This document shows positions 44,929 through 54,314 of a stretch of DNA of 64,000 bases, in pieces. The stretch is from an uncultured Roseovarius sp. (lineage in GTDB: Bacteria > Pseudomonadota > Alphaproteobacteria > Rhodobacterales > Rhodobacteraceae), in the NCBI GenBank assembly GCA_947496175.1, contig CANMBU010000002.1:620001-684000 (forward strand). Reading direction: 5' to 3'. Within the stretch, counting starts at the first letter, position 1. Every line of letters begins with the position of its first letter. The notes below the pieces were generated by a model. It was not told the origin of the DNA. It was given only the letters and a program-made list of their open reading frames with translations, and made no database searches. The translations under genes and the position numbers were made by a program.

Positions 44929-46155
44929 ATGAAAAGCTACATAAACTCTGAAACCGCTCCTCCTATCATGCAGGGCAGCCCGCCGCCGCCAGAGTGGCGC
45001 TTGCCATTTCTTGACTGGGATCGTCCCCCCTGGAATCGTTGGGCCTTTCAACATGTGCGGGAATTTCTGCCAACTGCGCCTGTGCCTGCCTCTGACACAC
45101 CGTCGCAGTTAACTGAGGCGTTGGAACCCTTAGAAGAGATCAAGTTTCGCGCATCCTATGGGGAGACCACCGTTTCGGAGTGGATCGACCGGGACTATAC
45201 CGATGGGTTTTTGGTCCTGCTGGATGGGCGCATCATTCACGAAAGCTATTGGAATGGTATGACGCCGCGCACGGTGCATCTGGCGCAGTCCGTGTCCAAG
45301 TCCGTGACCTCGACAGCGGCCGCCAGTCTGATCGAAGAAGGTCTGCTTGACCCGTCTGCACCAGTAACCGATCCGTTGCCCGAACTGGCCAAGACCGCTT
45401 GGGCAGGGGCCACGTTGCAACAGGTCATGGATATGACGTCTGGCACCAGGTTTGACGAATCCGATTATGCCAACCGGGCCAGTGATATTGGCAAGATGGA
45501 TGTCGCCGCAGGGTGGAAGCCAGTGCCCAAAGGCTGTGAGGCGGAACATTGGCCAGCCTGCATTCACGACCAGATGCTCACACTGACCGAGCGCGATGCA
45601 GAGCATGGTGAACGCTTTGTGTATCGGTCGATGGAAACCGACGTTCTGGCCCATGCCATGGAACGTGTGACAGGTCAGCGCCTGCCGCAGATCGTCTCGG
45701 ATCGTTTGTGGAAGCCTATGGGCGCCGAAACAGAGGCCTGTTTTACCGTGGATGCGTCAGGATATGCCTTGTCCTGTGGCGGTTTCAACGCCAGCCTTCG
45801 GGATTTTGCCCGGATGGGGCAAGCCTATCTGGATGACGGCCGCGTCGGCGACAGGCAGGTCATTCCCAAAGCCTGGGTCGAGGATGTACGGAGCGGGGGT
45901 CATGGTCTTTTCAATGACATATCGCGAGAGGCGTTGCCCAACGGGCGTTATCGCAACCAGTTCTGGATCGAGGATGCCGACCGCATGGGCCATCTCAGCC
46001 TTGGGGTGTTTGGTCAATTCATCTATGTCTCGCCAGAGCGGGGTATGGTCTTTGTCAAGCTTTCGACATGGCCTGTTTTCCTCGACGTGGATCGCAAGAA
46101 GGATTTTCTTCAGGCCTGCCATGCCATTGCCCGGTCTTTGGGGCGTGATCTTTGA
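44929..46155 (+). CDS. Serine hydrolase, class C beta-lactamase-related
   Basis: 408 residues from ATG 44929 (ribosome site AGGGGG). The SxxK nucleophile is in HLAQSVSKSVTS, the Tyr-x-Asn counterpart reads YRSMETD, and the HxG-type third motif is probably GHLSLGVFGQ. No signal peptide is seen, so it is probably cytoplasmic. These beta-lactamase-like esterases hydrolyse diverse esters or lactones (for example 6-aminohexanoate dimer hydrolase relatives); substrate unknown. Confidence 0.85.
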   Translation: MKSYINSETAPPIMQGSPPPPEWRLPFLDWDRPPWNRWAFQHVREFLPTAPVPASDTPSQLTEALEPLEEIKFRASYGETTVSEWIDRDYTDGFLVLLDGRIIHESYWNGMTPRTVHLAQSVSKSVTSTAAASLIEEGLLDPSAPVTDPLPELAKTAWAGATLQQVMDMTSGTRFDESDYANRASDIGKMDVAAGWKPVPKGCEAEHWPACIHDQMLTLTERDAEHGERFVYRSMETDVLAHAMERVTGQRLPQIVSDRLWKPMGAETEACFTVDASGYALSCGGFNASLRDFARMGQAYLDDGRVGDRQVIPKAWVEDVRSGGHGLFNDISREALPNGRYRNQFWIEDADRMGHLSLGVFGQFIYVSPERGMVFVKLSTWPVFLDVDRKKDFLQACHAIARSLGRDL

Positions 46156-46997
46156 GGCTTATTGTCCAGGAATGGCAGCGCGCTTTTGGCGATGGTTTCA
46201 CTCTCGGCCTGTTGCATCGCGATGCGCAAGGATTTCTCAACGAAGCCCGTATCCTCAGTCACAGCTTTTTCCGTCACATAGGCGTCACCGGACAAAACCG
46301 TTTTTTGTGATCAAACGATGCTCTTTAAGGAGCTTTGCACCGGTCCTGCCCACCGTGCACAGCTGCGTAGGGTTTTAGAACACATCGCGCCGAGGCATGT
46401 CATTTATAGACACCATCATGTGGATCAGCATCTCAAAGTGGCTGGCCTTGGTGATTTTGGCATGAAAACACTATCCCCCTCATGGATGAAACAACGTGAC
46501 AATGACAGCTTCGGGGGTGTCCGGGGCTGTTGTTTTGATCTCATGCGTATGACTGTAAAAAAAGTGCAGGATTTAGACTATAACCCCTTAAAAAATGTTC
46601 CCTGACCACACAGGAGCGACTTGAGGCAGAGACGGCGGTGACTCATTTAACACAATAAGACTTTGGGTTTGTTCTGCTTTTTGAAGAGCGCGGGACCATT
46701 CTTGATGGTATGCCGCAAGGCGGTGGGTCGCATTTGGTGGGTGAATTTACCGCATTGGGTGCAGGTCCTCTGACCCAGCTGGATGCCACCGATAGCGGCA
46801 GTGACGCAGATTTTGATGATAACGATAGCGACCAACGTCGTGATGGGGCTTTGAAGGAAATTCTGTCGATTTTCCCGCAGCTTGCGCCTGAGGATTACCA
46901 GCCCAACCGGCCTGTTTCATTCCGCCCGGCAAACAGCAAAAGAAGCTGATCGCGCGCCATGTGCGAAACAAAAAGCCCTTGCTGAGCAATATCAGCT
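46156..46997. other. 840-bp region without convincing genes
   Basis: Both strands have short open frames but none with a clear ribosome site, start and coding pattern. The best is plus 46710-46949 (79 codons, starting MPQGGGSHLVGEF, acidic middle, ending NSKRS). Its frame stays open back to 46659 without a start, as in a truncated gene. On the minus strand 46647-46835 has a CTQC motif but overlaps it. The codon pattern differs from neighbours. It is probably decayed DNA. Confidence 0.4.
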
Positions 46998-48491
46998 TCA
47001 ATGCGTCTCAATCAGGCTGGCCAGCTTGAGGCGTTGAATTTTGCCTGAGGGGCCTTTGGGTAATTCATCAAGAAAATGCACTGTGTCCGGGGTTTTGAAG
47101 GCTCCCAAACGTTCCTGGCAGATGCTTAGAAGCGCGGCAGATGTCAGGCCCGATCCGTCCCGGACGCGCACAGCCGCTTCGATGGTTTCCCCGTACCGCG
47201 CGCAGGATCGGGCAAAGGCGGCGGCCTCGACCACGTCGGGGTGGGTATAAAGCGCTTCATCCACTTCTCTGGGAGCGATGTTTTCCCCGCCCTTGATGAT
47301 TAACTCTTTTAATCTCCCGGTGACAAAAACGTAGCCTTCCGCGTCCATTTGCGCGAGATCACCGGTGCGAAGCCAGCCGTTCCGAAATGTATCCGCCGTG
47401 GCCTCTGGGTTCTTGAGATAGCCACGCATGACATTAGGACCGCGCACCACGATCTCGCCCTCAGTGCCGGTGGGAAGGGACATGCCCGATCCGTCTTGAA
47501 TCGCCACTTCGCAGCCATAGGCGATGCCTGGCGAGCCGATTTTACGGATGCCAGGGGGCAGGGGGTTTGACAGGATCTGCGCCGCGGTTTCGGTGAGCCC
47601 CATGGTCTCAACGATTGGAATGCCAAAGCGGTTTTCAAAGGACGACTGCGTTTCAACTGCCAGAGCTGACGAGGCCGACCGCCCAAAGCGGATGCGATCG
47701 CGACAGGCGAGGCCAGGTTCGGTATCGCCGTGCAACAGGTGCGAAATGATTGTTGGGACCACAGAAAACCAGGTGATTTCCGCCTCATCCGCCTGCGGCC
47801 AGAACCTTGTGGCGGAAAACTTGGGTACGATGGCAAACGAGCCGCCAGAAACAAGGCTCCCCATGACCGTCACGCACAGCCCGTTGATGTGGTAGACCGG
47901 CAATACACAAAACCCGCGATCCTGTGGCCCAAGGTCATGGGCTACCGCCGTGCTCCATCCGCCCGCCAACAGGCTCGAATGACTGTGCACCACGCCTTTC
48001 GGGCGGCCGGTGGTGCCCGAGGTGTACATCAAGAGGGCATCATCATCAGGCATGATTTCGTGCAACTGCGCTGTGGCCTGACCGTTTAAGGGAACGGGAA
48101 CCACGTTTGCCCCATTGGCCGCGTCAAACAGCGTTTCGCATTCGGCATGCACATAGCCAAAGCGCGCTTCGGAATGGTCCAGCGCATAGGCGATGGCATC
48201 ACGCCCGGCAGCGAGGTTAATCATCGTCGCACGAAACCCGCCATAGAGGGCTCCAAAGAAGGCCAGAAGGCTCTCAACGCTGTTGGGGGCAACAATGGCC
48301 ACGCTTTCGCTCTTGTCACAGCCGATAGCGGTGAGTTGAGCGGCAAACGCCTGTGCGCCATCGCGTAAAGCGCACCAACTGACCTCACGACCAGTTCCCG
48401 GTAAAACCACTGCGACGCCGCCCGACGCCGCCCTTGCGTCAAGCCAATCGCGAACAGTTCCCTCAGGCGGCGTTGTACGTGACAGGTTCAT
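46998..48491 (-). CDS. AMP-forming acyl-CoA synthetase (SauT-like)
   Basis: 497 residues from ATG 48491, whose ATG overlaps the stop of the upstream gene (ATGA). ANL superfamily: P-loop MYTSGTTGRPKGVVHSH, GLTETAAQ, LRTGDLAQMDAEGYVFVTGR and the catalytic Lys in the final GPSGKIQRL motif. It activates a carboxylate with ATP and CoA. Coupling with a SauS-like acylating aldehyde dehydrogenase and a tricarboxylate-type transporter makes sulfoacetate:CoA ligase the first guess, but other short carboxylates fit too. Confidence 0.75.
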   Translation of the reverse strand: MNLSRTTPPEGTVRDWLDARAASGGVAVVLPGTGREVSWCALRDGAQAFAAQLTAIGCDKSESVAIVAPNSVESLLAFFGALYGGFRATMINLAAGRDAIAYALDHSEARFGYVHAECETLFDAANGANVVPVPLNGQATAQLHEIMPDDDALLMYTSGTTGRPKGVVHSHSSLLAGGWSTAVAHDLGPQDRGFCVLPVYHINGLCVTVMGSLVSGGSFAIVPKFSATRFWPQADEAEITWFSVVPTIISHLLHGDTEPGLACRDRIRFGRSASSALAVETQSSFENRFGIPIVETMGLTETAAQILSNPLPPGIRKIGSPGIAYGCEVAIQDGSGMSLPTGTEGEIVVRGPNVMRGYLKNPEATADTFRNGWLRTGDLAQMDAEGYVFVTGRLKELIIKGGENIAPREVDEALYTHPDVVEAAAFARSCARYGETIEAAVRVRDGSGLTSAALLSICQERLGAFKTPDTVHFLDELPKGPSGKIQRLKLASLIETH

Positions 48492-49891
48492 TGTCCTGCA
48501 TCGTCCCAATACTCAGCGAAGATGTCCTCCAGGCTGGGTTCCCGCGCTGGGATTTCCCGAATGATCTTCGTGGTTTGCAAAAAGTGCTTCCAGTGCACAT
48601 TCTCATCCACCGCATTGCCGCCCCACGCCCCGCAACCCATCGAAAGCGAAAACGGCATTCCGTTCGTAAAGGATCCTCCGGTGGCAAAGGTATGCGCTTG
48701 GTTGACGATGATGCGGCTTGTCGGGATTTCCCGTGCAAGCCTGTGCGCGCGGTCGTCTTTGGATGAATGCAGGCCGACCGAATGTCCTGCGCCCTGATGG
48801 TTTTGAATGCCCTGTGTGACTGCAACCGCATCGTCGAAATCCTGTCCACGATAGAGCGCCAGAACCCGGCTGAGTTTCTCGCCGCTTAGTGGATGATCCG
48901 GGCCGATGCCGTTAGTGGGCACGGCGATGTATTCCGTGCCGTCAGGCACCGCATCTTGGAGTCCAAGCGCCGCGATCATCTTGTCGGCATCCTGCGCGAT
49001 GACCGCGCGGTTGAGATGCCCATCAGGCCAGAGCCGCGCCACGATACCCGCCTCATCCTCGACCACCGCGCCACCCGCGCGCGCCATGGCCGCAACAAAT
49101 GCGTCATAGACAGCGTCCATGACCACCACGGCGTTCTCCGAGGAACAGGACGTGGCGTTGTCAAAGGTCTTGGAGGCCCGGATTTTCTCAGCAGCCTGAT
49201 CGAGATCGGCGGTTTCATCCACGATCACAGTGACATTGCCTGCGCCCACCGCCACCGCAGGCGTGCCGCAGGTTTGCGCGCGCACAACATTATTCTGACT
49301 GCCCGTGGCAATGACCTTGTCGCAGGTCTCCATCAGGCGTTGGGTTTTCTCCTTGGATCCCGGGGCCGGGACCATCTGCACCAGGTCAGGGTCCTCGCCA
49401 ATCTTGGCAAACTCGGCATGGATGTAGCCCAGCAATGTCTCGCAAGAGGCCACGCCCTTGGGTGACGGGGCCACGACGATGGCATTGCCGCATTTCAAAG
49501 CGTTGATGATGTTGTTGGCGGGTGTCGCCGCCGGATTGGTCGAGGGCACAATCGCGCCAATAACCCCCATGGGGCGTGCAACTTCGGTGATGCCCGTCTC
49601 GGTATCGTCCCTAATGACACCAAAGGTTTTCACATCCTTGATGTCCCGCATCAGGCCCAGTGTCTTACGGTGGTTCTTGGTGATCTTGTCCGGCACATTG
49701 CCCAGTCCTGTCGTTTCAACTGCGAGCTTGGCCAGGGTCTCGTTGCGCCCCGGTTCCATGATCGCCCAGGCAGCGGCCTGTGCCGCGCGGTCATAACGTG
49801 TCTGACTGCCCTCGGCCTCGTACCGCGCCTGTGCTGCGCGCGCGCGCGCCACGATGGCATCAAGCTCTGCAATGGGATCAGGGGCATTCAT
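48488..49891 (-). CDS. Acylating aldehyde dehydrogenase, SauS-like (sulfoacetaldehyde dehydrogenase)
   Basis: 467 residues. CoA-acylating aldehyde dehydrogenase fold: RPMGVIGAIVPSTNPAATP, GNAIVVAPSPKG, VGAGNVTVIVD, catalytic Cys249 in FDNATSCSSENAVVV, and GHSVGLHS. The closing NQAHTFATGGSFTNGMPFS matches what I remember of SauS from the Cupriavidus sulfoacetate pathway. It would reduce sulfoacetyl-CoA to sulfoacetaldehyde with NAD(P)H. Together with the downstream ligase it completes the SauST pair. Xsc and Pta, needed to go on, are not in the window. Confidence 0.75.
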   Translation of the reverse strand: MNAPDPIAELDAIVARARAAQARYEAEGSQTRYDRAAQAAAWAIMEPGRNETLAKLAVETTGLGNVPDKITKNHRKTLGLMRDIKDVKTFGVIRDDTETGITEVARPMGVIGAIVPSTNPAATPANNIINALKCGNAIVVAPSPKGVASCETLLGYIHAEFAKIGEDPDLVQMVPAPGSKEKTQRLMETCDKVIATGSQNNVVRAQTCGTPAVAVGAGNVTVIVDETADLDQAAEKIRASKTFDNATSCSSENAVVVMDAVYDAFVAAMARAGGAVVEDEAGIVARLWPDGHLNRAVIAQDADKMIAALGLQDAVPDGTEYIAVPTNGIGPDHPLSGEKLSRVLALYRGQDFDDAVAVTQGIQNHQGAGHSVGLHSSKDDRAHRLAREIPTSRIIVNQAHTFATGGSFTNGMPFSLSMGCGAWGGNAVDENVHWKHFLQTTKIIREIPAREPSLEDIFAEYWDDAGQ

Positions 49892-49918
49892 GTCGGGCTA
49901 TGTCCGTTTGTGTTGGGG

Positions 49919-49945
49919 GTAGGGTGGGTTTCAAGCCCACCCTAC
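49919..49945. repeat. GTAGGGTGGG palindrome
   Basis: GTAGGGTGGG, TTTCAAG, CCCACCCTAC: a perfect 10-bp stem between the dehydrogenase and transporter genes. From memory this sequence type recurs in many bacterial genomes as a REP-like element. It may also attenuate transcription between the tct genes and sauS. Confidence 0.55.
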
Positions 49946-49952
49946 GGTTGGT

Positions 49953-50921
49953 TTAAAGACCTGCGAGCAGCTCTTTGAGCGTTTCTTCGCGGGCTTTCCA
50001 CATCTCAAGCACCTCGTCGCGCGTCATGATGTGCATTGGGCTGCCGCCCGCCTTCATGCGCTTGGCCACACGGGCGTTTTCGAACATCGCGGGCACGGTC
50101 TCAGCCAGCTTGTCGATAATGCCTTGTGGCGTGCCCTTGGGCACCATGACGCCGCGGAAATTCACCGACGCGTTGTCGATATCGAAGCCTTGCTCTTTCA
50201 TCGTTGGCACGTCTTCAAGGAACTCGTTGCGCTCCAGATCAAAGACACCAAGGATTTTAACGTTGCCTGCTTCACGTGCCCGGAAGGCATCCGAGAGGTT
50301 GTTGACCCCGCCCAGCACTTCGCCCGCAATCACGGCTTTCATGGCACCAGCACCCCCTTTGTTGTTGGGAATATAGGCCAGCTTCACACCCGCCGCTTTT
50401 TCAAGCTGAAGCGCCGCGATGTGGTGGCCTACAAAAAGACCAGCGCCGGAAAAGGTAAGCTTTCCAGGGTTTTCCTTGGCGTAGTTCACCACGTCTTCCA
50501 TTGAGTTGAATTCGCTGTCAGCCGCGACCACGAAAACTGCAGGGTCCGCGCCCCAGTTTGCGATAGGCTCAAAGTTTTCGGTGGAGTACTCCACGCCGCC
50601 CTCGATGGACTGCGCGATGAAGTGAGGCACGTTGTAGGCACCCAGTGTATAGCCGTCGGCATCGGCCTGCGTGGCGAACCAGTTCCAGCCGACACGACCG
50701 CCTGCGCCAGGCTTGTTGATGATGGCAATAGGCATACCCAACGCATCCTCATTGCCCGCCGTCATGGTCACAATACGCGCCTGAAAGTCGGTGGCACCCC
50801 CGGCGCCGTAGCTGACCATCAGCATCACGGGGCGTTCGGGATAACTGGCGTGACCGTCGGCAAACGCGCCGCCCGTCAGGGCCATCAGGGCAATCGAGGC
50901 CGCTGCAAGTAGTTTCTTCAT
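49953..50921 (-). CDS. tctC: Tripartite tricarboxylate transporter, substrate-binding protein
   Basis: 322 residues, signal peptide (MKKLLAAASIALMALTGGAFA). The Bug/TctC family is recognised by YPERPVMLMVSYGAGGATDFQARIV, IINKPGAGGRVGWNWFA, LTFSGAGLFVGHHIAALQLEKAAG and PTMKEQGFDID. The periplasmic protein captures an organic anion and passes it to TctAB. It is third in the tctABC order on the minus strand and lies between tctB and the SauS-like gene. Confidence 0.9.
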   Translation of the reverse strand: MKKLLAAASIALMALTGGAFADGHASYPERPVMLMVSYGAGGATDFQARIVTMTAGNEDALGMPIAIINKPGAGGRVGWNWFATQADADGYTLGAYNVPHFIAQSIEGGVEYSTENFEPIANWGADPAVFVVAADSEFNSMEDVVNYAKENPGKLTFSGAGLFVGHHIAALQLEKAAGVKLAYIPNNKGGAGAMKAVIAGEVLGGVNNLSDAFRAREAGNVKILGVFDLERNEFLEDVPTMKEQGFDIDNASVNFRGVMVPKGTPQGIIDKLAETVPAMFENARVAKRMKAGGSPMHIMTRDEVLEMWKAREETLKELLAGL

Positions 50922-50960
50922 AGGTTTTCCTCCCTTGGTATGATCTGCCGCCTTTGCGGT

Positions 50961-51425
50961 TCAGAATAAGATTTCCTTTGGTGTGAAGACGGTGAGCAAT
51001 TGGGCAAAGAGCCCGTACATCACCGCAAGAAAACCGGCTGTGATGAGGGCGCGTTTGATCCATGTGCGCGCCTCGCCATGCGGAGCCGGGTCGTAAAGCG
51101 ATAACAGAATGAAAAAGGTGATCGTTGATGCGGTGTAAAAGCCCAAAGCCTTGGCGGCCCAGAAGATGTAAATCAACGCCACGATCAGGCCGGGCAAGAT
51201 GTTGGTGATCGCGTCGCGGCTCAGACCATTGCCCACCTTGGTGCGTCCCAGCACGGCTTTGCCAAAGGTCCAGAGGGCCAGAACCACAAAAACCGTCGAG
51301 ATCAGCCGCGGGAACAGGAATGCCTCGGCAGGTTCCTGTGTGTAGCTGATGTAAGCCACTGCTATGCCAACAGCGGCGACAAGACCGCTGGCAATGATGT
51401 GCTGAGTGCGGGGCAGCTCGGTCAT
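50961..51425 (-). CDS. tctB: Tripartite tricarboxylate transporter, small membrane subunit
   Basis: 154 residues with four membrane helices (about 10-30, 40-60, 78-105 and 118-145). Its ATG overlaps the stop of the large subunit gene (ATGA). Small subunits of this family are poorly conserved in sequence but are identified by size and position between tctA and tctC. It acts in the inner membrane with the large subunit. Confidence 0.85.
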   Translation of the reverse strand: MTELPRTQHIIASGLVAAVGIAVAYISYTQEPAEAFLFPRLISTVFVVLALWTFGKAVLGRTKVGNGLSRDAITNILPGLIVALIYIFWAAKALGFYTASTITFFILLSLYDPAPHGEARTWIKRALITAGFLAVMYGLFAQLLTVFTPKEILF

Positions 51426-52951
51426 GACAGGCTTTCCTCTTTGAGCACCGCGTCATCCTTTGTGGTGTAACGTTTGTCGCGCAATTCCATCCAGAGCGAA
51501 TAGCCGATCGAGGCCACGACAATGCCGATAAGAACAAGGTTGAGCGTGCCGGAGAAGAAATATTCCCCCATGCTCGACGTGGCATTTGCAATCATAGAAC
51601 CTTGGATAAAGTTCGCTTCGGCAATGGGGCCAAGGATCAGGCCAAGCACCAAGGGTGCTGCCGAAAAGCCGAAGCGCTCAAGGAAATACATGCCCGTTCC
51701 AAGCGCCATCATGACATAGACATCGCCCATGGAATTTTGCACCGAGTAGCTCCCAAAGAGCGCAAGGCCCAGCACCACAGCGGCCATCACTGCATTTGGA
51801 ACCTGCGCCACCCGCGCTGCCAACCCGGCCACGTAGAGACCAAAGATACACATCAGGATCTGGCCAATGAGCATCGAATTGATGAAGGTCCAGGCGACAT
51901 CAGGGTAGTTGTCAAAGAGATCGCTGCCCGGAAAAATACCGTGGATCAGCAACCCGCCCAGCAGCACGGCGGCGGTGGGCGAGCCAGGGATCGACAGGGT
52001 GAGAAGCGGTACAAGCGAGGGGCCAACCATGGCGTTGTTGGCGCTTTCGGCGGCGATGACGCCCTCGGAATGGCCGGTGCCGAATTTCTCGCGTTCGGGA
52101 CTGGTTTTCTTGGTCTGGTCGTAAGCCACGAGACCCGCGATCTGACCGCCCACACCGGGAATGAGCCCGATAATGGACCCGGTGATTGTCCCGATAGAGA
52201 GCGCACGCTTGCGACGGAACACCTCGCCGACCGCTTGGCCAATGGGATGTTTTTCGACTGCAATGACTTCTGCATCCAGGCGTTTACGCCCTTTGGCAAA
52301 CATCGTGATGACTTGTGGAATGGCAAAAAGCCCAATCAGGGCCGGGATCACGTTGATACCCCCGGCCACCGCGTCATGGAAAATGAAGCGCTGCGCCCCC
52401 ATGATGTCGTCAAAGCCAATTGTCGCCAGCCAAAGGCCGATGCAGCCTGACAAAAGCCCTTTGACAACGGAGCTTGAATCCAGAGAACCGATGATGGTCA
52501 CACCGAGAATAGCCAGCCAGAAAAGGTGACTTGGCCCAAAGGCCAGCGCCCATTGCGCCAGAACCGGGGTCAGGAAGATGAGCAGCAACACCCCGAAAAC
52601 GCCGCCGACGGCGGAGGCGAGAAAGGACAGTTGCAGCGCGCGTGCGCCTTGCCCTTTCTGCGCCATGGTATGCCCGTCGAGAGTGGTGGCAATATTGGCC
52701 GGGGCACCGGGTATCTTGAGCAAAATGGCACTCACAGCACCCCCTGCAACAGTCGAGGTATAGGCCGCGCCCAAAAGGATCAGACCCTGTGCAGGTTCTA
52801 GCCGGAAGGTGAAGGGGATCAGAAGCGCCACGGCCATGGTGGGAGACAACCCCGGTGTCGCACCGAGGATCAAACCGCCAATCGTTCCGATCAGCAGCAG
52901 TCCGAAATTGATCGGCGTAAAGACATCGCCCATGTAGGCCAGAAATTCCAA
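51422..52951 (-). CDS. tctA: Tripartite tricarboxylate transporter, large membrane subunit
   Basis: 509 residues from TTG 52951 with the ribosome site GGGGGAGG. TctA signatures are GLILGATPGLSPTMAVALLIPFTF, TSTVAGGAVSAILLKIPGAPANIATTLDG and GTITGSIIGLIPGVGGQIAG. About 11-12 membrane helices form the channel, driven by ion gradient. First gene of the transporter-sauST unit. Confidence 0.94.
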   Translation of the reverse strand: MEFLAYMGDVFTPINFGLLLIGTIGGLILGATPGLSPTMAVALLIPFTFRLEPAQGLILLGAAYTSTVAGGAVSAILLKIPGAPANIATTLDGHTMAQKGQGARALQLSFLASAVGGVFGVLLLIFLTPVLAQWALAFGPSHLFWLAILGVTIIGSLDSSSVVKGLLSGCIGLWLATIGFDDIMGAQRFIFHDAVAGGINVIPALIGLFAIPQVITMFAKGRKRLDAEVIAVEKHPIGQAVGEVFRRKRALSIGTITGSIIGLIPGVGGQIAGLVAYDQTKKTSPEREKFGTGHSEGVIAAESANNAMVGPSLVPLLTLSIPGSPTAAVLLGGLLIHGIFPGSDLFDNYPDVAWTFINSMLIGQILMCIFGLYVAGLAARVAQVPNAVMAAVVLGLALFGSYSVQNSMGDVYVMMALGTGMYFLERFGFSAAPLVLGLILGPIAEANFIQGSMIANATSSMGEYFFSGTLNLVLIGIVVASIGYSLWMELRDKRYTTKDDAVLKEESLS

Positions 52952-53112
52952 CGCAGATGTCCTCCCCCAGTCCGCGAAAGTGATTGACCGGTCAGGGTAA
53001 GTGATGAAAATAGTTTTGCAAATGTTTTCATTTTGCCGTGGAAAATGCGACCTATATGACTTAAAAAATTGATAAAAAAGCGGATATTATCGATGTTGCA
53101 AAGGCGGCACGC

Positions 53113-54090
53113 GTGTCCCCGTCGACCGTGTCGCGCAGCTTCAATCATCCAGAACTGGTCAAAGCCAACACGCGCAAGAAAATCGATGCCGCCGTGCGGC
53201 GGCTTGGCTACATCCGAAACCGGGCTGCGCAAACCATCCACGGTATCCGCAGTGGCACAATTGGGTTGATCGTCCCCACAATCGACCACGCGATCTTTGC
53301 TGAATTGGTGCAGAGTTTCTCAGATGCCGTGGAAGAATTGGGCTTTACCATTCTGCTGGCCTCGCACGGGTATAGCCTTGATCGCGAATACGCATTGACC
53401 CGCAAGATGCTGGAACATCGTGTGGATGGGATGGCGTTGATTGGGATTGAGCATTCGGAGGACACCTACGGGCTTCTGGCGCAGCAATCGATGCCAAGCG
53501 TCCTGCTTTGGAACTACTCTGACGATGCACCGCTGACGTGCGTAGGATCGGATAACTTTGAAGCTGGCAGGCTCATTGGGGCGCATGTTTCCGGGTTGGG
53601 GCATCGGGACATCGCCACCCTGTTTCCGCCGCTGGCAGGCAATGATCGTGCGCAATTGCGTTTTGACGGTGTAAAGCAGGCGCTTCATGCCAAAGGTTTG
53701 GGTGTTCGCGAAGGCTGGACATTTGAGACCCCCTACAGCGTTGCGGCAGCCAAGAAAGCCATCCAGGCGCTGATCGCGACAGAAGAGCGCCCCACCGCCG
53801 TCATATGTGGGAATGATGTTCTGGCATGGGGTGTAATTCATGGTTTGATGAAAAACCAACTCTCAGTGCCCGATGATTTGACTGTGACGGGCATCGGCGA
53901 CTTTAAAGGCTCAAAGGAGTTTGAGCCTGGTCTGACGACCGTGCGTATCCCGGCACGCCAAATCGGGGCGCAGGGGGCCAAACGCATCGTTGACGCTATT
54001 GTCGCGGATGCGCCGGTCGCGATGGGCGACCTTATTTCGCCGGAGCTGGTTGTACGCGCGACAAGCGCGCGGCCCCGAAGCAGCGTCTAG
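53113..54090 (+). CDS. LacI-family regulator, N-terminus interrupted by stop
   Basis: Continuous frame from GTG 53113 gives SPSTVSRSFNHPELVK and a full periplasmic-binding-like effector domain (LIVPTIDHAIFAELVQSFSDAVEELGF, VICGNDVLAWG, TGIGDFKGSKEFEPGLTTV). The first helix of the DNA-binding domain (KADIIDVAKAARV) is encoded just upstream from 53077 in the same frame, but the ATG that would start it (53056) is followed at codon 3 by TAA (53062). So either an ATT at 53068 starts the gene, or the regulator is inactive. Divergent from the tct-sau unit, hence its presumed repressor. Confidence 0.8.
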   Translation: MSPSTVSRSFNHPELVKANTRKKIDAAVRRLGYIRNRAAQTIHGIRSGTIGLIVPTIDHAIFAELVQSFSDAVEELGFTILLASHGYSLDREYALTRKMLEHRVDGMALIGIEHSEDTYGLLAQQSMPSVLLWNYSDDAPLTCVGSDNFEAGRLIGAHVSGLGHRDIATLFPPLAGNDRAQLRFDGVKQALHAKGLGVREGWTFETPYSVAAAKKAIQALIATEERPTAVICGNDVLAWGVIHGLMKNQLSVPDDLTVTGIGDFKGSKEFEPGLTTVRIPARQIGAQGAKRIVDAIVADAPVAMGDLISPELVVRATSARPRSSV

Positions 54091-54314
54091 CATAGCGCGT
54101 CGTCTCAAAACGGCCAAAATGTTTCAAAACTGTCCATTTTTTCAGCACGCTTGGGCAGCAATCCGCCCGTCAAGAAAACCTGCGAAACGCAACCACAGTT
54201 TGGCCACATTTTCCAACGACTCCAAAGCTGTGGATGCGGGCTCAAGATTGGGCGTCAAGGTCGGTTCAGGCCCGCCATACAGGCATGTTTTCAGGGTTAT
54301 CGGGGCATTATGAT

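Noticed and set aside
46318..46605. 95-codon plus-strand frame starting MLFKELCTG
   Set aside because: No ribosome site, no family, and codon use unlike real genes; treated as part of a decayed region.
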